Part shown: positions 22,733 to 30,153 of the stretch, in pieces | Layout of the letters: each line of letters starts with the position of its first letter | Position numbering within the stretch: position 1 is the first letter of the stretch | IMG/VR virus record: IMGVR_UViG_3300001533_001348 | Coordinates: 1-30,153 of that record | Strand: one strand, 5' to 3' | Source: a virus | DNA: 30,153 bases | Program-made: the position numbers and the translations under genes | Notes under the pieces: model-generated | What the model was told of the DNA's origin: nothing | Seen by the model: only the letters and a program-made list of their open reading frames with translations | Database searches by the model: none

Positions 22733-24540
22733 TGGTAAAGGTAGAAATAAGGTATCTTAATCCAGAATCTCCACCGCCTTCTTATACGACACTTGATGTA
22801 AGTAGCGGTGTGTTGGCGTGGGATGTTTCCGATATGAACCTGTTCGATGAAAGCCTGTTCATACAAGAACCCCAGACTGCAAGTATAACCTTAAGTGGGA
22901 ACATTCAGTTACAGGAAGTCCTGATGGGACATCTCCAGAATGACCAAGAAATTATAACAAAGACGATACATGAATCTGTTTACGATTACGAAGGAACTGT
23001 CCCAAGACCTGAAGAAACTAATATAACTAAAGCAAGATTAATTATCTCTACTACAGGTGACGACGGCTCGACCTTATTTAGGGGCTTCATAGAGAGGGAC
23101 TCGATCAAATACAACTACAAGGAAAACACTTACACGATCTCAGCTATTGACCCATTGTATTTGTACAAGTTAGCACTTGAAGACGCAAAGATAAATGTTT
23201 CCATGAATACGGTTGCAGGCTCATATCTCACGGCACAGCAGTTATTGAAAATCATGGGATGGGCGTACGATAGTGACACTGATACCGTTACAGATAATAC
23301 CGTAGAAATGTCAGAAGAAGATGCAAGAAGTCTCTTATATGAAACAGATGAGATAGGTGGAATAGATACTATACTCGTAGATGTTGATGATATAAAGAAG
23401 AATGTTAATGTTACTTCGCCGACAACTGTAGCTTCTTTTGGTTTTCCAGTTATACAGGATGTCCTTGTTTCTGAATGGAACAGTGTTAATATTCTATCTG
23501 GAGCTAAAGATGTTCACAAGCCGTTACGGTGCGACCCTATAGAGTTCCCAAGCGTAAGCAATGCTATAAACTGGTTGCCAAACATTGATGGTGATTACTC
23601 TCCTGACGATATAATCATTAGCACGATAGAGTTTCGTGACTTGTCCGGCTTAAGGATAGAGAACGGTAAGGCAGTCTTTCGATACTATAGACAATTCAGG
23701 TTCATATTCAGAGCGTTGGAAGGATGGACTGATACCCCTGATTACCGCTGGTATCGTGCCCATGTAACATTTATCAGGAAAATAATATATGATAGCGGTA
23801 TGATCCATAAGGACACAACCGAAAGGGTAGCGTTTATTGAATATGTGCCACCAGCATGGGAAACAAATCAGTCACCACCGACGATACCAGACAACCTTGC
23901 ATTTTCCACACCATTGACAATGACAGAGTCGGTTACATTAAATGGTAATACTTATAGCCTTAACATTACGGAAAGTTATTTAGGTGTCGTGAACCCAACG
24001 TTACCGCTTGTCCAAATGAACCTTAAGTATGAGGGACTGCTTGCTATTCACGAATACAATTTTGGCGAAGAAAATATTCTTCCAGCACTTGACCTATTGA
24101 AGCTTGTCTGCTATACCAACAACTTAAGGTGTTATTTCGACAAGTTAAGTAATGCCGTTAAGTTTCAACCGAGAACCAATTATAGGGCAAGCCTTGCTTC
24201 TCCTAACTATACCATTGCGGATAACAGTAACATAATAGACCGTGAGAACAGCAAGCTGTTTTTCAGTTACCACGATAGCAGAGCAATACTTGACGACCTT
24301 TACTTCTCTGACTATAACTTGCAACGGCTTTACAATAATATTTACGAATCAATTTTGCGTAACGATACAAACGTTATCGAAATAACTTTACATCAACGTG
24401 AAGGCAGTCTCTTTAATCGTGGCAATATTGGCGACCTTATTAGCTACGACAGCAAAAATTGGATAATCATGTCAGTTGCAATTACCGGTGACAAGACTAA
24501 GCAGATAACCTTATGGGAAGCAAGAACGGATGAAGTATGA
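22732..24540 (+). CDS. tail hub / tip protein
   Basis: A 602-aa, beta-rich protein directly after the tape measure, the usual place of the distal tail and hub proteins. Residues 1-130 contain 'GVLAWDVSDMNLFDESLF' and 'ARLIISTTGDDGSTLFRGFIERDS', a pattern of baseplate hub domains. The C-terminal part has 'NILPALDLLKLVCYTNNLRCYFDKLSNAVKF' and 'FNRGNIGDLISYDSKNWIIMSVAI', which recall the gp27/gpD-like hub where the fold closes around the tube. The middle (about 190-420) is unlike any domain that I recognise and may be an insertion. It overlaps the next gene by ATGA. The hub role is inferred from place and these patterns. Confidence 0.55.
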   Translation: MVKVEIRYLNPESPPPSYTTLDVSSGVLAWDVSDMNLFDESLFIQEPQTASITLSGNIQLQEVLMGHLQNDQEIITKTIHESVYDYEGTVPRPEETNITKARLIISTTGDDGSTLFRGFIERDSIKYNYKENTYTISAIDPLYLYKLALEDAKINVSMNTVAGSYLTAQQLLKIMGWAYDSDTDTVTDNTVEMSEEDARSLLYETDEIGGIDTILVDVDDIKKNVNVTSPTTVASFGFPVIQDVLVSEWNSVNILSGAKDVHKPLRCDPIEFPSVSNAINWLPNIDGDYSPDDIIISTIEFRDLSGLRIENGKAVFRYYRQFRFIFRALEGWTDTPDYRWYRAHVTFIRKIIYDSGMIHKDTTERVAFIEYVPPAWETNQSPPTIPDNLAFSTPLTMTESVTLNGNTYSLNITESYLGVVNPTLPLVQMNLKYEGLLAIHEYNFGEENILPALDLLKLVCYTNNLRCYFDKLSNAVKFQPRTNYRASLASPNYTIADNSNIIDRENSKLFFSYHDSRAILDDLYFSDYNLQRLYNNIYESILRNDTNVIEITLHQREGSLFNRGNIGDLISYDSKNWIIMSVAITGDKTKQITLWEARTDEV

Positions 24541-24995
24541 TAAATAAAGTATCAAGTGTTAAGTTCACGAAGACCGGTTACGACGATGCAATGTTTGATT
24601 TCGTTACCGTTAAAGCTGTTCCAAGGCTTGTGTCGGTTGACCACGAAACTCAAAGGTACGAGAAGTTAAGGAAGTTTCATGGGTACAGGTTAATGTTAAC
24701 CATAACACTGAATGATGTATTACAACCTGACTTTGTCGTAGAAGTACAGAAGTTATCGGATATGTTTAACGGTATCATACACACAACAAACGGAACGGTA
24801 AACTTCTTTCCTGACACCGATGAGTTACCGTTGCTAAGTTACGAGTGTTTGCTTGACGGCACAATAGAACCGTTTGGTGATAACGTAACAAATACTGGAC
24901 ACGGAATAGCCATACCATTGGTAACTGTTAGCAGATTTACTAACGACCTTGACGATACACTGAAGTCGCTATGGTTCACGGAGGAAGAAGAATGA
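24537..24995 (+). CDS. tail tip protein, paralog A
   Basis: A 152-aa protein of mixed strand and helix. 'VDHETQRYEKLRKFHGYRLMLTITLNDV', 'VEVQKLSDMFNGII' and a 'VNFFPDTDE' strand match in order with the next gene, so the two look like tandem duplicates. The acidic end (LWFTEEEE) contains the ribosome site for the next gene. Being next to the hub, it may form part of the tail tip or an adaptor ring. No enzyme motif is present. Confidence 0.55.
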   Translation: MINKVSSVKFTKTGYDDAMFDFVTVKAVPRLVSVDHETQRYEKLRKFHGYRLMLTITLNDVLQPDFVVEVQKLSDMFNGIIHTTNGTVNFFPDTDELPLLSYECLLDGTIEPFGDNVTNTGHGIAIPLVTVSRFTNDLDDTLKSLWFTEEEE

Positions 24996-25534
24996 TATAC
25001 AAACGATTTGGTAACTGCATTGTCTCGAACCAAGCACTTGATAAACAGGTGTCGCTGTATAACTCGTTCACGAAGGTTAGCTTTGAACCACACTTTGTTG
25101 ACGCTACCAATATTGAACACGACACAATAAGGGACTACAATGGATACAATGGTATCATACAAGTTACTCTCAAGAATGTGTTCACCAAAACAAAGAATCC
25201 TTTGTCGGGCAACTATGATTATCAGGAACTTGCTATTCTTGCCGACATCTTTCAGGATATTATAGATGGTGAGAATGAAGTATATGTCAAGCCGTTTAAC
25301 ACTGCAACAAGTGAGACACAGACAATAACACAGACAGACATAGATGAAAAGACGGCATTCCTTGTATCGGTCGAGAGCGATATAGATGTCTTGAACTATG
25401 TAGATTATTTAATAGAATGTGGACAGGAAATCAACCTGACATTCAAAACGTTACAATTAGTTGAACTACCAGTCAGAACAGTAGGATACGGAAACGGTGA
25501 ATACGGTGCTGGTGGATACGGTCATACAGAATAA
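24992..25534 (+). CDS. tail tip protein, paralog B, with Gly-Tyr C-terminus
   Basis: Start set at ATG 24992. GGAGGAAGAAG lies just upstream and the ATGA overlap fits the operon, while the in-frame ATG at 24971 has no ribosome site. The product is 180 aa. 'IRDYNGYNGIIQVTLKNV', 'YQELAILADIFQDII' and 'EVYVKPF' follow the order of paralog A. The C-terminus 'GYGNGEYGAGGYGHTE' is a Gly/Tyr repeat of the kind seen at the ends of phage baseplate and fibre-adaptor proteins. It may attach the fibre made by the next gene. Confidence 0.6.
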   Translation: MIYKRFGNCIVSNQALDKQVSLYNSFTKVSFEPHFVDATNIEHDTIRDYNGYNGIIQVTLKNVFTKTKNPLSGNYDYQELAILADIFQDIIDGENEVYVKPFNTATSETQTITQTDIDEKTAFLVSVESDIDVLNYVDYLIECGQEINLTFKTLQLVELPVRTVGYGNGEYGAGGYGHTE

Positions 25535-25546
25535 CAGGAGAGACAA

Positions 25547-26452
25547 ATGAGTATTATATCAAGAGACGGAATAACAGGCGGAACTGCCAACTGGAATACA
25601 CCGTTGGAAGCAGATTTAGATGCAGTCTTTGGTGCAGTAGCGACATTACAGACAACGCTTGCTGGTGAGTTTGTTGACACGTCGGCAATAGGCAACTATC
25701 AGGTAACCAATGTCAAGATAGCAGATAATGCTATTAATGAAAGAACTATTTCCAATAATGCTGTTACCAATGCAAAGATTGCTGACGATGCAGTAGATAC
25801 TGATAACATACTTGATGATGCCGTTACTCCTGACAAGATGAGTACTTCCGCAAAATATGCAAGCAACATCACTTTACCAGCAACTGCTGACTACAACATG
25901 ATGAACAATGTTGACTCCGCTATTGAGAACATTTACGAGACAATAGGCGTTTCGTACGCTTTCGTTACACCACCTTCAGGGGATGTTAGTTATAGCTTTC
26001 CATCTAATGCGAACGCATTAACCATAAAGTTCAAGAAACGTTCAGAGCATACAGGTGGTGTCGGCATGAGTTGTATGTTCTTGACAGGCGATCCAGCAGT
26101 GCCTGGTTCTGACCTACTAACGTTTACGACGCAACGGATATACACAACAACGACAATAAGCGGTATTGAATACTTCATTGCTTCGTTTGCCTATGCACCG
26201 AGTGTCAACTATGCAGTTGTGGAAGTATGGGAAGAGTTCGCTGGAAATTACAGTAGCGACCATGTTTACTCGTTCAATGTTGACGAAACGTTTCCACTGT
26301 TAACATTTGATGCTATATTCGACAACTCGAATCTTCGCTCACTTGCCGAAGAAGTAGTAAAACTTGTACAGATACAACAGGATATCGAAACTGTTACAAT
26401 CGATTCCGAAGAACACACATTCGTTAAATCAACAAAAGTTACGTTACGATAA
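25547..26452 (+). CDS. tail fibre protein with repeat shaft
   Basis: A 301-aa protein preceded by AGGAG. Residues 1-45 hold a conserved-looking attachment part (GTANWNTPLEADLDAVFGAV). Residues about 55-110 are a repeat of short hydrophobic-Asn/Asp units ('VTNVKIADNAINERTISNNAV', 'KIADDAVDTDNILDDAV'), the trimeric shaft pattern common in phage fibres. From about 135 a beta-sandwich-like globular domain follows (SYSFPSNANALTIKF, TTISGIEYFIASFAY), probably the host- or sugar-facing head. The final coil (LRSLAEEVVKLVQIQQDIE) may trimerise. It is followed by another tail gene rather than a chaperone. Confidence 0.75.
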   Translation: MSIISRDGITGGTANWNTPLEADLDAVFGAVATLQTTLAGEFVDTSAIGNYQVTNVKIADNAINERTISNNAVTNAKIADDAVDTDNILDDAVTPDKMSTSAKYASNITLPATADYNMMNNVDSAIENIYETIGVSYAFVTPPSGDVSYSFPSNANALTIKFKKRSEHTGGVGMSCMFLTGDPAVPGSDLLTFTTQRIYTTTTISGIEYFIASFAYAPSVNYAVVEVWEEFAGNYSSDHVYSFNVDETFPLLTFDAIFDNSNLRSLAEEVVKLVQIQQDIETVTIDSEEHTFVKSTKVTLR

Positions 26453-26462
26453 GTAGGTACAA

Positions 26463-27674
26463 ATGCTGTTAACACTTTTTGATACATATCAAGTCGAATC
26501 TATCAAGTATGAAGCTTCAGTTAGCTTTGCATACCTTGAAATAGAATACAATAACTATCCGTCAGATTGGGATGGCTTGTGTCTCTCACTGCTCAACGCA
26601 GGAGAAACTTTTAACGGTTTCAACGAGTACGAGTTCTTCTACTACCGACCTGTCAACTCTGTGCCTTATGACCGAGATGGTAATCCTATCCTGTTTGATA
26701 CTGATGATAACAGCTTGTATGGTCTTAACGAACTTGACACCTTTGCTGACAGGGTGACAACTGATAGCGGTACAGTTGGCGACGACACAACACTTGAAGA
26801 GATACACACAGCATTGCGAGAAGAAGAACTTTGGGGAACATGGGATGCACACGAACCTGAACTATCAAGTACCTTCCGCAAACAACTTGACACAAAAAGA
26901 GTGTCATTGTCAAAAACAACTGACGACAAGAAAGACCTGTACGTTGCACCGTATTACCAAATCAATGGCAAGCGGTACATTGGCGAAGTTGTCAAAATAG
27001 CAGACATCGAAACTGGTGTAAACTTTATTAATATAGCAGACGAACTTGACGTTGAATGGGATAACATTGCAGATACCAATAGTACAAAACCAGTTGACAA
27101 TGCGACCAAGACGGCTATTGTTTCAGACGTGCTTACAATTAATGATTCTGCTACTGATGTCAAGACATCGGAGAAGGTGAGACAAGAAATAGAAGAAGAT
27201 GATATACCACCGATGGTTTATGACCTTATTAACCATTTGCAGTCACGTGTATTGGAACTTGAAGCAACAGATAAGAGTATTGAAGTTTACACCGACGACT
27301 TAGATTCAGGTGCAAAAGTTAATGTGACAACAAGAGTTGATAGCATGACAGGAAAGAACTTTATAGAAATAACAAGCGTTTCGTCCGCTGAAGGAACATA
27401 CAGTGTCACACTTACCTTATCAGAGTACCAGACCGACAATGTTGGTCTGACACAGATTTACTGGAAAACAGATAATATTATAAAGGGAAAGTCGGAAGTC
27501 AGTGCATATATACAGGTGAATTCCGAATCAGAAGTGAAATATGAAGCTGGAGATTTTATCGACCTTGAAGACAAAGACACAATAAAGATTAGGCTATTAC
27601 TGGAATCTCTGGACAGGACAGCCAATCCACAAGTAAGGGAACTAAAGGTATTCTTTTACGAAGCGGTAGCATAA
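26463..27674 (+). CDS. tail-associated protein, probably fibre or tip component
   Basis: A 403-aa acidic protein (ribosome site TAGGT), not recognised as a family. Residues 1-55 are beta-rich (ESIKYEASVSFAYLEIEYNN). The middle has 'NGKRYIGEVVKIADIETGVNFINI' and a charged helical stretch with 'MVYDLINHLQSRVLELEA' at about 255-275. The last 120 residues are strands (GTYSVTLTLSEYQTDNVGLTQ, KIRLLLESLDRTANPQVREL) that resemble a carbohydrate-binding or Ig-like module. Position between the fibre and the lysis genes suggests a tail tip or side-fibre role. Confidence 0.55.
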   Translation: MLLTLFDTYQVESIKYEASVSFAYLEIEYNNYPSDWDGLCLSLLNAGETFNGFNEYEFFYYRPVNSVPYDRDGNPILFDTDDNSLYGLNELDTFADRVTTDSGTVGDDTTLEEIHTALREEELWGTWDAHEPELSSTFRKQLDTKRVSLSKTTDDKKDLYVAPYYQINGKRYIGEVVKIADIETGVNFINIADELDVEWDNIADTNSTKPVDNATKTAIVSDVLTINDSATDVKTSEKVRQEIEEDDIPPMVYDLINHLQSRVLELEATDKSIEVYTDDLDSGAKVNVTTRVDSMTGKNFIEITSVSSAEGTYSVTLTLSEYQTDNVGLTQIYWKTDNIIKGKSEVSAYIQVNSESEVKYEAGDFIDLEDKDTIKIRLLLESLDRTANPQVRELKVFFYEAVA

Positions 27675-27683
27675 GGAGAACAA

Positions 27684-28226
27684 TTGGAAAACATACGCAA
27701 AATATTAGAAGTGTTATTGTTGATAGCAGTGGTGTATCTATTGTTTGCATATATGGCAAAGCCAAGAGTAGAAGTTGAGACTGTAACCGAGACAGTAATT
27801 GATACTTTATACGTTGAAACGGTGGACACTGTATTCGTTTCGACACCAGCGGTAATTGACACTGTTATAGTCGTGGTTGACGGACAAGATGTTACAGAAG
27901 TCAAGGCTTCCGCTGACACAACTTTTATAGGTGACAATTATCAGGTAAGAGTGGAAGTTGACTATTGGACAAAACGACAGCTTTTTGACATTAGGTCGGA
28001 GATAAAGGTAACAGAGCGGACAATTATTATTAATAATACAATAACAGAATATGCTACGCAACGTAAGGCAATTCTGAAGCCTTTCTTCGGGTTAGCCATA
28101 TCTAAACATGCCGAAAGTTACTTCGGTCAAATAACGGCGGGTGTGTGCGCTCTCGAACGTGTTGACCTTTTTATTGGTGTTGACACGTCGGAACGTATCG
28201 TTTTCGGTACAAATTATAGGTTTTAG
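27684..28226 (+). CDS. membrane-anchored protein next to endolysin (spanin candidate)
   Basis: A 180-aa protein starting at TTG 27684, supported by AAGGAGAA just upstream and the lack of another start nearby. Residues 7-25 are one membrane span (ILEVLLLIAVVYLLFAYM), followed by a run of Val/Thr/Asp strands with repeated 'DTV' (about 35-65). The last 45 residues alternate hydrophobic and polar ('FFGLAISKHAESYFGQI', 'DLFIGVDTSERIVF') and end in an aromatic 'YRF', as in outer-membrane beta strands. An inner-membrane anchor with a periplasmic or outer-membrane-directed end, next to an endolysin, would suit a spanin-like disruptor. No lipobox or coiled coil is seen, so this is speculative. Confidence 0.55.
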   Translation: MENIRKILEVLLLIAVVYLLFAYMAKPRVEVETVTETVIDTLYVETVDTVFVSTPAVIDTVIVVVDGQDVTEVKASADTTFIGDNYQVRVEVDYWTKRQLFDIRSEIKVTERTIIINNTITEYATQRKAILKPFFGLAISKHAESYFGQITAGVCALERVDLFIGVDTSERIVFGTNYRF

Positions 28227-28246
28227 CCACAATGAGGAGATTCTTC

Positions 28247-28708
28247 ATGAGCAGATTGCCGAGTTATGCAAGAAGTTGTTACAATTTTATACGTTCACAC
28301 AATACAAGAGATGTAGAAGTTGAAGCCGACATTGACAAGTATGAAAACTTTTCAAGAAGTGAAATTGCTTGTCGTTGTGGTTGTGGTACATTACGAATCA
28401 GTAAGCTTTTGATGGATAGGATACAAATCATGAGAACACTTTACGGAAAACCAATGCACCCAACTTCAGGATGCAGATGTCCTAACCATAACAGGAACGA
28501 AGGTGGTTCACCTAAATCGTTTCACTTGTCGTCTGCTGTTCACCTTTGCAAGGCAATTGATATCGGATACGCAAACAACCGTGAGCTATTCTTCCTTGTC
28601 ATGCTTGCGGTACTCGTAGGTTTCCGCAGAATACTTATTTATCCAAAACTAAACTTTGTTCACCTTGATGTTGGAGATAGAGACCAAGACATACTTGTAA
28701 TAATGTAG
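28247..28708 (+). CDS. M15-family peptidase (endolysin)
   Basis: Start chosen at ATG 28247, six bases after GAGGAGA. The in-frame ATG at 28232 has no ribosome site. The 153-aa product is a zinc D-Ala-D-Ala-type peptidase (M15_3 / VanY-like). 'EIACRCGCG' at about 39-47 is typical of the family's N-terminus, 'HPTSGCRCPNHNRNEGGSPKSFH' (71-93) holds the first zinc His (H93), 'KAIDI' gives Asp105 and 'FVHLD' gives His139. It would cut peptide cross-links in the host cell wall at lysis. The loop after His93 (SSAVHLCK) is somewhat longer than usual. It is the last plus-strand gene and is followed by a hairpin terminator. Confidence 0.85.
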   Translation: MSRLPSYARSCYNFIRSHNTRDVEVEADIDKYENFSRSEIACRCGCGTLRISKLLMDRIQIMRTLYGKPMHPTSGCRCPNHNRNEGGSPKSFHLSSAVHLCKAIDIGYANNRELFFLVMLAVLVGFRRILIYPKLNFVHLDVGDRDQDILVIM

Positions 28709-28722
28709 CGTTGCAAAAGGAA

Positions 28723-28747
28723 AGGGGACAGCGTATTGCCGTCCCCT
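28723..28747. terminator. bidirectional hairpin terminator between convergent operons
   Basis: AGGGGAC at 28723-28729 pairs with GTCCCCT at 28741-28747. The inner GC/GC pair brings the stem to about nine pairs around a five-base loop (GTATT), with one A/C mismatch. On the minus strand the hairpin is followed by TTTCCTTTTG, a passable U-tract; on the plus strand the tail is weaker. It sits 15 bases after the endolysin stop and 35 bases from the end of the minus-strand operon, as expected for a shared terminator. Confidence 0.65.
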
Positions 28748-28781
28748 AATCCCCGGAGGTTATCTATGAGAGGAGCAGTTG

Positions 28782-29249
28782 TTATTTCTTAATACCAAAT
28801 ATAGTTCTTGCATATTCTCTCCACGTTTCATCTTCTTCTTGACACTCTTTCCTTACTTGACATCCAATCACTTTACCGCTTCCTGTAACACCGCCAACAA
28901 AGAAACCGTCGTGTTTCCCCTTATGGTTCATTCTCATTATGATGTCAGCGAGGGATTGAGCAAAGTCGGTCTTCATAGACTTGATGGTATTCTGAAGCTT
29001 CACTATTTTCCTTTCCTGTTCCGCTTGATTACTAATGAGTTCCGTTACCGTTTGTAGCAGTTCTTTGTGTTCCCTTGCCTTCGTCTCTTCGGGAGTTTCC
29101 TTGACAGCAGGTTGGTACTCCCTTTGAAACCTTTCGTCTTTCATGAACTGTGAGTTGCCTTGGTTAATAATTACCCAACCTTCAGGTTCGTTTGTCCTGC
29201 AAGCTAACACCTTGACTGTCGGATTTGCCTTTAATACATAATCTTTCAT
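28782..29249 (-). CDS. coiled-coil hypothetical protein
   Basis: A 155-aa protein with ribosome site AAGGAG. The N-terminus (residues 1-40) is a small strand-rich part that includes 'CRTNEPEGWVIINQ'. A charged helical region, probably coiled coil, runs from about 50 to 105 (EETKAREHKELLQTVTELI, EQERKIVKLQNTIKSM). The end is Gly-rich and then helical (GFFVGGVTGSGKVIG, ETWREYARTIFG). 'GVTGSGKVIG' looks like a P-loop at a glance but lacks the Ser/Thr after Lys and the rest of the fold. It starts one base after the stop of the shifted deacetylase end. Function unknown. Confidence 0.65.
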   Translation of the reverse strand: MKDYVLKANPTVKVLACRTNEPEGWVIINQGNSQFMKDERFQREYQPAVKETPEETKAREHKELLQTVTELISNQAEQERKIVKLQNTIKSMKTDFAQSLADIIMRMNHKGKHDGFFVGGVTGSGKVIGCQVRKECQEEDETWREYARTIFGIKK

Positions 29250-29250
29250 T

Positions 29251-29376
29251 TTATTTCTCCTTTTCCTTTGGTTCTAACTTGTTTACCATCCTTATTACTT
29301 CAAATGCTTCCGCTAAATGCAGATTGCCTTGGAAACCTCGTAACATTGCAAGCTGCCAAGGTATTCCCATGTTCAT
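29251..29376 (-). pseudogene. displaced C-terminal end of the PIG-L deacetylase
   Basis: The frame ending in TAA at 29251-29253 encodes 'LAMLRGFQGNLHLAEAFEVIRMV' and then a Lys/Glu-rich tail. An 'RG.Q....AEaF.viR' pattern is typical of the C-terminus of PIG-L/LmbE deacetylases. It has no start of its own at a sensible place and lies in the +1 frame relative to the catalytic part. Its stop codon is separated by one base from the next gene's ATG, as if this were the original gene end. It is therefore read as the true C-terminal part of the neighbouring deacetylase, now out of frame. Confidence 0.6.
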
Positions 29377-29764
29377 GCTCTGTCTTGTGGTCTTGATGGA
29401 TATCGCTACGTGATGGCACAAACACAATGTCAGGTTTAAGAATACGATTTCGGTCACAAAAGTATTCTAATATTTCCTGCCGGTTCTCTGGAAAGTGTCG
29501 GACACGTAAGTTTCTTGTGGTAAAACCAGTACTGCCAATACCAAGACATTTAAGAGCGTTACTGTGTTCTTGAACAATAGTGTCTTCGAATATTCCTTCA
29601 GGTAGTGACTCTGCACAGAATGATAGCGAAACATGGTACACGTCAGTGTGTCCTTCACGTATCATCCTTGCAATTGTAGCACCACAACCAAACTCCACGT
29701 CGTCAACGTGTGCTCCTATAACCAACACCTTGCACTTACGGAAAGCACTATTTAGTTTCAACAT
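29300..29764 (-). CDS. PIG-L / LmbE-type deacetylase, frameshifted after catalytic motifs
   Basis: A 154-aa frame. 'KVLVIGAHVDDVEFGCGATIARMI' near residues 12-35 holds the zinc motif (H19, D21, D22), 'VSLSFC' follows, and 'PDIVFVPSRSDIHQDH' at about 111-126 supplies the second HxDH motif. The family removes acetyl groups from N-acetylglucosamine-type sugars. After residue 130 the frame reads an unlikely 'EHGNTLAACNVTRF' and stops at 29300, while the family's C-terminal pattern appears in the +1 frame. The whole is short for the family (usually more than 200 aa), so an internal deletion plus frame change is likely. The start at 29764 overlaps the upstream gene by 17 bases. Confidence 0.75.
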   Translation of the reverse strand: MLKLNSAFRKCKVLVIGAHVDDVEFGCGATIARMIREGHTDVYHVSLSFCAESLPEGIFEDTIVQEHSNALKCLGIGSTGFTTRNLRVRHFPENRQEILEYFCDRNRILKPDIVFVPSRSDIHQDHKTEHEHGNTLAACNVTRFPRQSAFSGSI

Positions 29765-30152
29765 CTTCTTTCTTCTTTAATGATTCCAACGTTTCTTCAA
29801 GTAACTTTATCCTGCTCTTGTAGAAGCCGTGATAGTATTTTTCTGTCTCAAGACATCTTTGGACCTTGGCTAACTCTGACCTAACGTTAGCTATTTCTTT
29901 TTCAATGTTGGTCTTGATTATTGTCGTATCTGTTGTCGAATCCACCCAAATTCCTCTTTTGCTGTCCCACTTCTTGGTAACGCAGAAGCTTTCTGTACCC
30001 TCGTTTCTACCGTGTACAGGTACGGCTTCACCACTGTTCTGTGGCGCCTTTTCCGTTAGATCTACCACCATTATTGACCAATTTTCTTCCTGCTTTTTAT
30101 TCATTTTTCTACCAGGTTTAATCTGTGGTTTCGGAGTCGACGGGGGCGGGTT
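29748..30152 (-). CDS. coiled-coil hypothetical protein, probably partial at the right edge
   Basis: From ATG 30104 this is a 118-aa protein: an N-terminal strand part (WSIMVVDLTEKAPQ, ESFCVTKKWDSKRG) and a long coiled coil from about 62 to 112 (IANVRSELAKVQRCLE, IKLLEETLESLKKK). The reading frame stays open upstream to the window edge, adding a proline-rich 'NPPPSTPKPQIKPGRK', and ATG 30104 has only a weak ribosome site (GGTAG). The gene therefore probably begins beyond the window. It overlaps the deacetylase start. Function unknown; a structural or adaptor role is possible. Confidence 0.55.
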   Translation of the reverse strand, partial: NPPPSTPKPQIKPGRKMNKKQEENWSIMVVDLTEKAPQNSGEAVPVHGRNEGTESFCVTKKWDSKRGIWVDSTTDTTIIKTNIEKEIANVRSELAKVQRCLETEKYYHGFYKSRIKLLEETLESLKKKEDVETK

Positions 30153-30153
30153 A

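Noticed and set aside
28766-28792. Eight-codon plus-strand frame with a perfect GGAGG site
   Set aside because: It lies after the terminator and overlaps the end of the minus-strand gene; too short to support without expression data.
29131-29249. Walker A / P-loop in the minus-strand protein 28782-29249 (GVTGSGKVIG)
   Set aside because: The motif lies at codons about 119-128, lacks Ser/Thr after Lys, and has no Walker B or ATPase fold around it.
551-30104. Recoded stop codons
   Set aside because: TGA, TAA and TAG all end genes at sensible places, often within ATGA/GTGA overlaps, so the standard bacterial code is used.

Overview
The window is most of the packaging, head, tail and lysis region of a tailed double-stranded DNA phage, or a prophage of that type. 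The order is recognisable: small terminase, large terminase, portal, XkdF-type prohead protease/scaffold, major capsid protein, connectors, tail tube, tail assembly chaperone, tape measure, tail hub/tip and fibre proteins, and an M15 endolysin. No contractile sheath gene is visible and the tape measure is long (1741 aa), so a siphovirus with a long flexible tail is the best reading. The host cannot be named. The DNA looks AT-rich, nearly every gene has a purine-rich Shine-Dalgarno site, and two intergenic promoters match the sigma70 consensus (TTGACA, 17 bp, TATACT or TATCAT). That argues against a host of the Bacteroides type. TGA is used as a normal stop codon. No tRNA, rRNA, CRISPR array or insertion sequence was seen.

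Layout. Positions 1-550 are non-coding: a GC-rich low-complexity edge, a helically phased 11-bp repeat array (133-187), a sigma70 promoter (394-422) and a 120-nt leader. Genes at 551-5858 start with a RepL-like winged-helix protein and the small terminase. A long insert then precedes the large terminase: two paralogous lectin-like proteins, one with a leucine-rich extension, several tiny genes, and a set of small membrane proteins that may be the holin part of lysis. The large terminase (5858-7333) is followed by a two-domain glycosyltransferase and a SAM methyltransferase, which is an unusual place for sugar-modifying genes. A second promoter (9843-9871) then opens the structural operon: portal, protease/scaffold (with a probable internal scaffold start), capsid protein with a C-terminal Ig-like domain, a UUCG-capped hairpin, connectors, two tail-tube paralogs, a chaperone pair that looks joined by -1 frameshifting, tape measure, hub/tip proteins, a fibre with a repeat shaft, a membrane-anchored protein and the M15 peptidase (ends 28708).

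After a hairpin terminator the strand switches. Three genes on the minus strand (28782 to the right edge) encode two coiled-coil proteins and a PIG-L/LmbE-type deacetylase whose C-terminal part lies in a different frame from its catalytic part.

The genes are packed with 1-nt (TAATG) or 4-nt (ATGA/GTGA) overlaps, which implies extensive translational coupling. The accessory theme is carbohydrate: lectin-like folds, Ig-like domains on capsid and tail tube, a double glycosyltransferase, a methyltransferase and a broken sugar deacetylase. Whether these genes decorate the virion, alter host surface glycans or modify DNA cannot be decided from sequence alone.
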